Shown: positions 20,955 through 32,900 of the stretch, piece after piece
How the letters are laid out: every line of letters begins with the position of its first letter
Numbering within the stretch: position 1 is the stretch's first letter
NCBI RefSeq assembly: GCF_023053635.1
Contig: NC_086180.1
Span: 35,082,947-35,146,946 of the forward strand
Origin: Elgaria multicarinata webbii
Taxonomy: Eukaryota > Chordata > Lepidosauria > Squamata > Anguidae
Direction: 5' to 3'
DNA: 64,000 nucleotides
Program-made: the position numbers and the translations under genes
The notes under the pieces: generated by a model
Databases searched by the model: none
What the model saw: only the letters and a program-made list of their open reading frames with translations
Told to the model about the DNA's origin: nothing

Positions 20955-23900
20955 GTATAGAGTTAAATCCCTGTTACGACTGCATGTCTAGTGTCACTCT
21001 CTAACCTTTCTTTTTAATCTTACAGCATTAACTCCCTTACAGCTTTGCCTCTGGGTGTGCTGCCATAAATAATCTCATGGGGCTATCATGCTGCCTATGG
21101 TAACTAATCCTTTTGTAGTTGCCTCTTTTCATTTGAAAGCTATTTTCAGATGAACAACTGTTGTGGAGGAATGAAGTAATATAACAGCTGATGTACATTC
21201 TGCCTGGGATTGACTTTCGGAATATTATTTGGGGAGAGGGGCTAATATGTCTGGATGCCGTATTACAAAACTATTCATATAGAGGAGATGTATATCTCTT
21301 CAATATTAGAGCAGCCTTTAAAAATACAACCAATCAAGGATATTTGCAATATAAACTGTGTTTCAATCTCCGCCTCCGCCCACTCAAAGCTGGCTGTAGT
21401 CTTATCCAACCATTCAAGGCACAATTCCCAACTAATCTCTTTTGAGAAATGTTTCGCAATAGATTTTCTTTTTTTCTTCTTTTTTCTTTTTGCCATTTTT
21501 GGGACAGACTTCTGAAATGAATTGGTTGGCTGGTCAACAGTTCCACAAAAAGCCATCTAAAATATGGCTTGTTATAAATATAACAAAATCGGTGTTTTGT
21601 TTTGTTTTTGGCAAAGTGCTGTGTACTGTGACTAGTGTTCCTACTTTACAGAGGACAATCCTCTAATGGACAGTGTCAGAGGATCACCCCCTGTTTATAG
21701 GTATCCTTCTGTCTGAAGGGCCATCCAATCCAAGTCCGGCTTGATAATGAACCTAAGAAATTTTAAGAAGGGAGAGTCGAGGCCTTTAAGTTGCCCACGA
21801 ACATTTAGCAACTGGTCAATAGACTGAGCGGACACACAGGTCACAGTTCACAGACTTCACTGTTCACAGACTTCCCAAGTGAGGTGTACTGTATTCTATT
21901 TAAATGACAGTAATTATTTCTAAATTTGCATATAAATTACTATATGCAGTTTTTGTGCAACCCAGTGGCAATTCCTGGGTTCTTTAATTGCCAGGGATGA
22001 GAGAAGCATATGAATGGTGCAGTCATCATTTCAGCTTTTAATCAAACAACCTAGAAATGCCCCATTCCTGGTTTGTTTCATGATGTGCGAACCCAAAAAC
22101 TCTGGGCTGTTGATGCATTAAAGAACGATTATAATTCTATATTCACAATACATGGTGTCCACCACCACCACCACCGTTTTCACGATGTATTTTCTGTTCT
22201 GTTTGTTGATATTTACAATAAAAAAAAAGATAAAAGGGGGGGGAAAGAACCCAGTTTTAACCCATGGACTGTTGTTTAGTCTAGGTTGCTCAACCCATAA
22301 ACAACTTAGAATTTCCTGGTTGGCATGCTACAAATCAATCAATTAATTAAAAGCCGAAATGGCTGACAGGCAGCTGACACATTCTACTTGTTCTCACAAT
22401 TCCTGGGTCAAACAACCCAGAACTTGCTGTCAGGATGTGCGAATCAAGTCATTGGGTTAATTTACATCTACAGCCCTTTCGCAATGGAGGAGATAATTGC
22501 GATGGTTCCCAGATTCTGCGATCAGCGCTCACAGGGCACACGCCACTGATTTCCTGCAAGTAAAGGAGAGCCATTGTGGGCGAACATGTGCCCCGTGATG
22601 GCGGTTCTGAATGTGTATTGGCAGAAGTGGGCGGGACTGGGCAGATGGCTACGGGGCCCGGATTTATTTTTAATAACTCCTGAGAGATGCGCACCAGCAG
22701 AGACATGTAGCAACACAAGGGGGAAATATGTACTGTGTCGAAAATGCGCTGCTGCACAGAGATATATTTGTTTTAAACAAACAAAAAACAAAAAACCTCA
22801 GTGATGAAACATGCTGATGCCCATGCACATACCCCTGATAGTGTGCCAGGAGCTCACACCGAATAGCAACAGCTTTGCAAAGTGGGGAAGGGGGACACCA
22901 ATGTGGACTTCAGGTCTGTAGCAAGAGAGATGAAAAAAACATGACAAAAGCAGTCAGTGATATTCCTAAATAACTTAAGGGTCGACCTGAGATCACTGCG
23001 GGATCAGATGGGCATCATGTGGCCCGGTAGAGACGACTTCGATATTATCCTGGAATAAGCAGCTGGTGTAGACACGGCCGTTGTCTTCTTTGCCCTTTTT
23101 TTTTTTTTTTTTTTTGGCAATGCATGTCTTCTTCTTTTTCTTTTGCAATGTGTCACTGGCCGCCCTATGTAGACTTCAGGTAAAGATAAGGCTATTAAAT
23201 TGGAATTCTAGGCCCCAGAGCAAACAGGTCAGTCCTTCCAACTCCTAAAAGTTGAAAAGCAACACTAACACCAGAAATATCCAAACATTCTCCAATATAT
23301 ATCCATACGCAGACATGTAGAAGCATATAGAGACAGTTCCACTGATTAATGGCTAGGAAGCGCTTCCCTCCTTCCTTCTAGCAAGTTCTGTTCACAGCCT
23401 TGGTTTGGTTTGCTCTTTACAAACCAAAAACAAAACCCGAACACACCAGTGACAGTAAAACTGAATATTTCTTTTTTGGGAAATTAGGGCATGTTGCGAC
23501 TTTCCTCAAAGAATGGTGATAATTTTAGTTTGGTGAGGGCGCTTAGAATGCTCTCCTAGAGAAATCCTTATCTCTCCTCCCTGAATCACATTTCCCTGGT
23601 TTCCCTAGTGACAGTAGCTGTTAAACAGGTCTAAGGGTTAAAGTAGATGGAACATGGAAGATCTAGGATCAGATCTCGACCCAAATTGGAATTGTAAAAT
23701 AGTCCTGAGAATGTAAATGTTCATTTCTCCAGATACTATGAATCTATAATATTTCAATCCAAACATTCCCTTTGTTTACAAACAGAATGCAGATAGATAC
23801 ATACATCATAGACATGCCCATCACATCATTATTTATAAATGTAATACTTCCCTCACATTAGGGTTGCCACATTTTCATCTGGCAAATGATGGCCAGCCAG

Positions 23901-26900
23901 CCATTTGACTCATCAGGTGGTCAAAGCAATTAGGGCATTGAGAGGCTTATGGTGACCACAATATAGTCATGTGCATCTAGTCACATTGTGTTAATTATTT
24001 TAATTATTAAATACTGAGTTGGAAAATAGGTTGCTAAGTGCCCAAAGGTCATTACAGCTCCTTATTATCCCATTCAGCAATTTCCAGTTTTTAGAATGGG
24101 TATGACAACAAAACATGTATTTCTGCAAAAGGAATTTCCTGTTTTTAGTTCTCTCTTTTTAAATGTAGTGTTGATCAGATACATACAGTTGAATCCAAAG
24201 GTTTCCGTTCCTCCTAATGGGAGGAGCTCATGCATCATATGAAGACTCTTTCCATCAGAGGAAGGGATCCTCTGGATCCAACCCATAATTCTGAAATGAA
24301 ATGTAAAATGGGGTTTGTTTATTTATTTAATTATTTATTTATTTATTTATTCAATTTATGACTCACCTGATAGCCATTGCTCTCAGGGTGACATGTTTTA
24401 TTATTTAATAATGGGAAAAATCAGACTGTATTTAACGATAGGGAAAGTCATATTTTAATTTATTTTTTAATTAAGTAATTCCACGAACAGAGCTCATCCT
24501 GGCCAATGCATTTCAGTGTAGTTGTGTCTAAATCCATGTATCGTACTGAGGACCCAGGCACTAGCCTGGTTTACATGATCACCACAAGTTAAACAAGCCA
24601 TGGGATGTGCTGGCACATGCTGAGTGTCATTTGCCTAATACCCGCCAGGGCGCAAACCTAAGCAGCATGGTTTGTTTGAGGGGGAAACAACCCTCAAATA
24701 ACCCAATCACATGCCATGGTTTAAATGTGTCATGGCTTAAACAAACTATCATGACTTATTTAAACTGTGGTGATTATGTGAACTTGGTCATAATATATTA
24801 TAAAACAGACCTAGAAGATTGTTCAAGCCATATTCTCAGGCATCTGTTGCCTGGTTTCCGACTTACAGACAGAATTCTGTCACCATCCAGTCATTTTGTT
24901 TCACATAGGAACTGGAGCTGTCATTTGCTGCCTGAAAAGATAGATTCAAATTTCTTTCCAACCTGGGTTCCTCCCCGCACACCCCATAAAATTTATATTT
25001 TTCCCATTATACAAATTTGTACTTACATTTTCTTGCATGAAGGATACGAGGTCAATGGCAACATCACTCTTCAACTTTAATTTTAATGTCACTCTAGAAG
25101 TTTTGCTCCTGTGTTTCTTCATTTTATAAAAAAAATGAATGATATTTTTATTGTAGTTTGCTCTGGGTGCCTCCTGCCAGACAGAGGGTGCAATTTATAA
25201 ATTTAACAAATAAATGTGGTCTGCATTGGATCTAGGGTATCACTTAATTAAATTGCAGTGGTGACTACATAATTTACAATTAATGTTATGGAATTGAAGG
25301 CTGCAATGCTATACACAATTACTTGAGAGTAAGCTGGATTGATCTCAAGGGGACTTTTTTCTGATAGACATGCATAGGATTGCAGGGTAAATGATATATA
25401 TGCTGCCCTATAACAAAACATTCTTGAGACAGCTCACACAACAGATCAGGTTAAAAACAAAAAGTGCAAAAAAGAAAAGAAAAATCTGCAAATGACTACG
25501 AAAAGAAATGTAAACAATTTCTATTGATATGCAAGTATATGTGGACTCCTAGGCTTCTTTTGGCCTGGATTCTGAAGAATTCTTAATCTGCCCTCATAAA
25601 TATGTATTTAAGGCTCTAATCCTAAATATGTGCTTTCTAGAGAGCGAGTGCCTTTGAAATTGGTGGGACGTACTTCTGAACAGACTTATTTAGCATTAAA
25701 CTGAAAATGTATTCTTCATTTCCAGTCATAAAAATAACAAGACCTGTAATAACAAAGACTCTTTTAGAAACAGGCTAACATGGAAAAGATTTATAATGTA
25801 GCACTGTTATATTCTAACCAATGGCTCTGAAATTGAAATGAGGAAAGAGAAGCCAACGTTAACTTGGATCTTTGGTCTATAAAACTTTGATTTAAATCAT
25901 TCATATTGGTAGATCTAAAGGCCAGCTTGTGTGGGAAGAAGGCAGTTCCACTTCCTCAAGAGAGGTGTTCCATGATTGCTACTGATTCCTTCCCTCCCCC
26001 ACTGTGCCACATCCCATATTTCCTCCAGAGATTCCCTGAACCCCAGGAGTGGCTTTTGGGAGATTGCAGAAGGAAAGTGCACACAAGAGAGCTCCTTTCC
26101 ATGTCCGGAATTCTTTTCTGGTTCTACTCTTGAATAAAACCCACAGCTCTTTTTCATGTATGAATGAAAATAAGTGATTAGCAAGGACGATAAAAGCAAT
26201 CATCACTTGGTTTTTAATTGAGTTTCATGAGCTTATAACATTAAAACACAGAATTATTATAACTGAGATCTGCAACTAAATGTTGCAGTACAGGGTGCTG
26301 CTGTTCAGGATTCCAGAAACTCAAATATGTTTCCCCATCTCCTTCTCGGTTTTCTGTGTCTTTTCCCCATTGAGCATGCTTTACTTTTTTTCTACAGTGT
26401 GTGTGTGTGTGCGTGTGTGTGTGCATACACACACTCTTCTGCAAACCTTGGGGTTCCACAAGCCTACTCATACCTTTCTGTTGTGTGCGGATGGTGCCAT
26501 TTTGGCTACATAAGCAATGGCACTCTCAGCCTAAACATCAAAAATAGTGGGAATGAATGGACTTTCAAGAGACAAGTTTTTGGGGAAATTGGTTGATCTA
26601 TTTCCAGTCCTTGGATGGGGGTGGGGGGTGAGGAGACCAGACAGCACTTCCTGGTTAAGAGGATCTTTGCTAAAATGCATAACCACAATCCGAAATATAT
26701 TTATAAAAGCTTAAACAGAGGGATAACATTATTAGAAAGGCTTGCTGTGGACAAAGTTACTGAAATCATATTTAGAATAGGATCACTTCTTTTTAAATTG
26801 GGATAAGGAGACACCAAAAAGTAGAAGAGGGCATAAACCAAACCAACAGATCTAATTTCAGATCACCATTAGTAATTTGTTTAGCTCCTGCTTTGGAGAC

Positions 26901-29900
26901 AAGATCAATGGGTACTGAAGTTGGTAGGAATGCTTCCATTTTTTCTTCTTAGATAGGGTGACCATATGAAAAGGAGGACAGGGCTCCTGTTTCTTTAACA
27001 GTTGTATTGAAAAGGGAATCAGCAGGTGTCATTTGTATATATGGGGAATCTGGGGAAATTTCTTCTTTATCACACCAGTTAAAGCTGCAGGTGCCCTGCC
27101 CTCTTTTAAATCTAGTCACTCTAGTAAAGCTCCTGCAGCTTTAACTGCTGTGATGAAGAGGGAATTTCACCAGGTTCTCCATATATACAAATGACACCTG
27201 CTGAAATTCCCTTTTCTTTGCAACTGTTAAAGATACAGGAGCCCTGTCCTCCTTTTCATACGGTCACCCTATCTTAGATGAATTGTCTATGAAATTGACC
27301 TTCTGTTGCCTCCATCTTTTCCTCCTCCTCTCATCACCCCTTTGGACTTAGCTCATATTAACCGACATCTATGCACAGCTTAATTACAGCAGACAGCAGA
27401 ATTATATTTTAATTGATAGAAAGCTCAAATTAATCTTACGCTTAACATTTCTGGGAAGCTGCCTAGACACACAAAGTGGTTTAGATCCTCACTTGAAACC
27501 TGAGATGGCCAATGAAAGTTCTAAAGCAGAGAGCGCAGCATGTGTTTGAGGGATTGATCATCCTCAAATATTTAACATTCGTTAGCAAGCAACATACATT
27601 ATGAGAAATCTATCTGCAAAAGCAAGCAAGCAAACAAACAAACAAACCCTGCTTTTTTAGGACAAAAGAAGACATACAATCCTAAACATGGTTACTCAGA
27701 AGCAAATTCCACTGAGGTCAATGTAACTTACATTCTGGTAAGTGTGCTTCGGACTGAAGCGTCAAGGAGTGAATTCAAACCTGAATCAGATGACATTTTA
27801 AAAATCTGAAAATATTTCCAGTTTGAATAAGTGGATTATTGTGTAGCAAGAGAAAATTATTCATATGCTTTGTACACTGTAGTTCAGGAACTGAATTCCA
27901 AGACGTTAAAAAGTTTTATTTGCTACAAATTATCTGTTCGGGTCAAAAGTGATATCATCATCATCATCTGAGGAAATTGTTCTGCAGTTGTTGAATTTTT
28001 TCTTTTTTTAGCTCTTTTGGTTTCTTTAGAAGAGGAAGTACAGTATAATACAAATTCTTAAACAAACAAATTAGCAATAGACTGTTACCAGTTCTTGTGG
28101 GGAGCAAAACTATGGCCCTTAGACAGCATCTGGAGAGGCATGGGGGATACTCCAGATTCTCAGATCCAAGGTCGGAGACAGCACTCCAACCTCATATCCA
28201 TGAGTCCGGGCTCTAGCTTTTCTCCCCCTTGCAGCCACCAAGAATAGCCCATGAATGGAAAGAACTGCACCAGCTGCCTTTCTGACATCCACAAACATTT
28301 CTAGTGGAAGGAGGGGGGAAGAGACTGGAGAGGCCAGGATACGAGCTATCCCATGGCCTCTCCAACCTCCTTCCCACCCCAGCTCGACAGGCAAATTGCA
28401 GAGGGAGAGGATGAGGAAGCGATGATCACTTCCACCACTCCTCCCACTCTGCACTGGATGTTCATAAGCCTCTGATTGTGCCCTGAATCTCTCATTCTCA
28501 TTATGCTCCAAACAAAATGGCTACACTGCCTTTTCCTATAAAAACGGCTGTTCCAAAACAGCCATTCACTCATTTGTCACTGCCAATAAGAATTGTCTCC
28601 AGGTGACCAGGATAAGAAATTTCTTTGAATGATAACTGACCCTTTGGGAAATTTCAAGGATGCTTATGGTGTTGATATGGCCCAAATGACTAGTATGTAT
28701 GGGCAGATGGGTCTGTGGGCTACTAACTTTCCGCACATATTTTTAAAACTGGTAGTGGTAGTTACATGTTAGGTACACAAAATGTGGAAAGGGGTTGAGT
28801 CTAGTTCTGGTTCTGTTTTCTTGAAAGGTGATCAATGGGTCCAGAGTAAACATGTGTTGTGTAGAACGCATGGAAGGCAGCTCATATTGCCCTTTTCCAT
28901 TGGCAGGCAATAGGGGAAATCCGTAGGTGGAAAGCTTTTCCATTCATGGACTATTCTTGCTGGACCAGGGCTTTCAATTCAGAGTCAGGGAATTAACCAT
29001 TTAATGTTTCAAACCTTCAAAATTCATAGCAGTGCATTCATTAACACACCTTATTAATTTTATTCATGATACGTAGAACATCTTGTGCTTTTCTGATTTT
29101 GAATTTAATAGAACTCAAAACATTTTCTGAGCTTTGGTTCATCACTATGTCTATTCGAAAGAGGAGTGTCAGACTAAAATTTAAACTTACTTTCTGGAAG
29201 ATTCATTTTGAGTTTCTTCCATGTTCCTGTGGAAAATGCCAACTGTCTGGCCAGGGCAAAATATTTTGGGAACCTCATATCATCATCAGACAGATCCTGC
29301 AGAAATTTAAAAATAAGGAGTGTTCAGCTGTGGAAAAATAATATTTCCTCCTATAAAATAAAATGGCAGGGGTTCAGAGCCTATAGATTCATGTTGCAGA
29401 GATGATTATTAAAAGAGCTTTTCTCCAATGTAGAGCAATGATGTTTTGTGCTTGGGAAGTGAGAAAAGTAAATTCTGTTCTCTAGAGCAGAGGTGGCAGG
29501 AAGTAAATCTTCAGATGTTTTGTACTTAAACTTACAGCATTCCTGACCACTGGCCATGCTGGCAGGGGCTTCTGGGAGTTGAAGTCCAAAACATCTGGAG
29601 ATCTCCCTTCTGCCCGTTCTTGGTTAGATTTCATTATCAGTATACTGCCAAGTCTTGAGTGTGTAGAATTGCATCTATGTTTGCTATAATGCAGTTAATG
29701 TGTTTTTTAGGTAAGCTTTCCCTAGTCCTTGCTTCTTTGTACCACCTCTCTGTCTGAAGCTGTATCTCACATTGACATTGTGGGTGTTCTTACAGTTGAC
29801 TGTTGCTTAGTAATGTGACATCTTGAGTCAGTATGTGACACCAGGATACTGCCTGGTGCATGGTGCAAACCTCCCAATCTGACATTTTTGAGGGGAGACT

Positions 29901-32900
29901 ATGGTGCTGGCAATCAGTGACTGTCACTCTCTTGTATGCAATAATTTAAGGCAAACCTGCATAATCTACCAAACTAGTCACATAGTGTGGTCTGCCAAAT
30001 GTTTGACAACATCCCTGTTTTTGTAGCTCCAAGCAGGCAGCAAAGCAGGAGGTGTTCTGAATTCTTGGCTATATTTGACTGATGGGCAGAATTTGTCTAG
30101 ACAGTCACAAGTTTTATAGGCCTGAATTAAGAAAAGAGACAGCCAGCTAGGGGTCTGCAGGCAAGATCTGAGCCAGGAACCAATGTAACCATCACTGGTA
30201 CCTTCACTGGTACCATCAAATTTTAATCAAGATGCGGCCATTTTCCATTGTTTGACACATGAGGAAAGGAAAAGAAAATGGCACAGATATTCCACATTTT
30301 TATGTTACATGGGTCTTTGAATTTTGCATGCAAAGCATGTGATTGCATGTGCTTCATCACAGTGACACAAGCTGACTTTGCTATAAACTTTGACCACCCA
30401 TAAGGAATTGGCTTTGTGCAGCACAATATATTTTCAGTCCCTTGACCACTGTCTGGAGAACAGAGTGCCCCCCAACAGTATAGAAATTTTGTATCCTTGT
30501 TTAAGAATAGTAGGCATCATCCAGCCAAAGCCAAGTGCTTTTAAGACTTTTCAGTTCTGTGGGCATAATTAGTATCAGCAGTGGGCAGGGTCATGTATTG
30601 AAAAGTCTGTCATCCTGCTCCTCACAGGGGCTGATGAAATGCATCTTGGAAAACCACAAACACATCATGAAAGCTATCAACCTCTCATATAGTTGGTCTT
30701 CAGGAACTGGTATTCAGTAGCATACTTCCTCTTAATATTGAAGTTCCATAGCCAACACCAGTGGAGGCTGTTGGCTCCGATTTCAGTGAGACTGAATCCA
30801 TTCTGAAGCTATCCAAACTGCTGAATCCTAGCCTTAAAATGGGCTCAGCGCCTTTAGAGTTCTTACTGGTGCTGGCTGAAATCCACAATGGCTTCATAGC
30901 CCCACCAATATTAGAGCCACCAGGCTCCACTGGCCACCATGAGATAGACCTTACCTCTAAAGCAAGGGTGTTGAACCTGAAGCTCATGGACCAAACCTGG
31001 CTCACCTGAGGTCTCAATCTGGCCTAAGATTTCACATGAATGTTTCCCAGCTTTGCCAGTAGGAAAGATGTAAGCACATGCTTAACTCTCCTGCTGAAAT
31101 CAATTGAGCTTAAGAGTGCTTATCTTTGGCTGGATCATAATAATGATGTAGAAGAATCTTCTTGGAAATGTGTGCTTGCATTATTTTGCAGAATCCCCTG
31201 GAATGGACCTTGGAAAAAAGGTCAGCATCCCCAGAGATATCATGCTGGAAGAATTGTCTCTGCTTAGTAATCGAGGAGCAAGGCTATTCAAGATGCGTCA
31301 AAGGAGGTCTGACAAGTACACATACGAAAACCTTCACTTTTTATCCAGCAAGCCAAGAAATGTGAGTACGATCCCATTTTAGCATTAGAGAGCATGTCTG
31401 GCTGGAGACAATTTGTGACCTACCAAGCTGAAGAAAGACGACCATATTTCCAAGGCAGGCAGCAAGAACAGGAGCCTCTGGTGGGCTTCCATAATTGGTG
31501 CTTGATCCAATTATGGAAAGTTATCATTTACTTTGAAAGGGTTACCTATAGCTTTAGGCCAGTTATTCTAAAATGGTGATTTTGGAATGGTGTCTAGGAG
31601 GTTATTCCCCCCCCCCAAAAAAATATTCTAACTGCACAAGAAGAGTTGATTTTGGTTCCAATCACACTGGAGAACGAATAGATAAGCCTCTCTTCCCTGC
31701 ATGGCCTGGTAAGGATCCTCCCTGGCCGCCCCCACCCTTCATGTCTGCATTTATTAAGAAATAAACAAGAATGTATCTGTATGTTATCAAGCAACTATCT
31801 AGTTTGGCTCTTTGATCTCAACAGTGGGTCCCAGAAGCCTTGTAGATGAGGCACACTTTTGTTTGTGTGTTCATGTGTGAGTCCCAGGGAGGGTCAGCAT
31901 CTTGGCTATGACTTAAGCAGTTGATGGACAGACCATGGGGATGGAGGGTGATGAGGATGGGATCACGTTTTCCCAGTTATAAATATTGTTCTTGGAGTGC
32001 TCAGACATGTAGCATTGCCATAGCAGGAGCCAACATTTTGTAGGGAAATGTAAGAACTGTATGCCAAAAATGAGAAACAGATATACTTTTTTCTTTTATT
32101 TTTTTGCATAGTACATCAATTGTGCAGATGCAAAAAGCCCCATCGTTTGTTTTCAACCATATTCTGGAGGGTTCATTTTTGTTATTTTACTAGGATGAGG
32201 GACTCTAGTAGTTCCTACATTCAAGGGGGGGGGGTGTGAGAGAGAGGGGGGTGGAGGGAGATGGCAGTCAACTACTTCCGTGTCAAGGATGTGCTATTAG
32301 TTGTGTCCATCAGACTACGTTAATAAACCTTTTTTAAAAAACTGGACCCATCCAAACTGAATGGAAAGATATTAGAACATTGCAATTTTTAAGAGGTTTG
32401 GCACTACTGAAGCTATTTGGAGAACCATAGTCTCAAGGTGATGAGCAGGTCTGCCTGCCATTAGTCCACCAACAGCCAAAATTATTGTGGTTCTTAGGGT
32501 GACCATATGAAAAGGAGGACAGGGCTCCTGTATCTTTAACAGCTGTATTGAAAAGGGAATTTCAGCAGGTGTCATTTGTACATATGGAGAACCTGGTGAA
32601 ATTTCCTCTTCATCACAACAGTTAAAGCTACAGGTGCCCTGCTCTCTTTTAAATCTGGTCACTCTAGCATAGCTCCTGCACTTTAACTGTTGTGATGAAG
32701 AGGGAATTTCACCAGGTTCTCCATATATACAAATGACACCTGCTGAAATTCCCTTTTCTATGCAACTATTAAAGATACAGGAGCCCTGTCCTCCTTTTCA
32801 TATGGTTACCCTAGTGGTTCTGAATATTAGATATAAAACAAGATAATACTACCACGGCCCTTTAGGATACTGCAGAAGAGCGGTAAAGTAGCCCAACTGA

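Larger units (their letters stand above)
20955..31191 (+). other. MYOZ2: MYOZ2 intron 2 (about 10.2 kb)
   Basis: Beyond the repeats listed separately, it contains a CAC-rich run at 22157-22175, a 20-T run at 23096-23115, a (GT)n run at 26398-26425, and GC-richer sequence at 22460-23085 whose edges read like a short inverted motif (CATCTACAG near 22466, GTGTAGAC near 23067). That last stretch may be a decayed non-autonomous DNA element. The stretches 23120-24300, 25080-25290, 25720-26395, 27800-29480 and 29620-30740 show no gene or repeat I can name. Confidence 0.8.

Noticed and set aside
24607-25080. 157-residue open frame in MYOZ2 intron 2
   Set aside because: It begins in a decayed DNA element, has no recognised domain, no splice-site support and no codon pattern.
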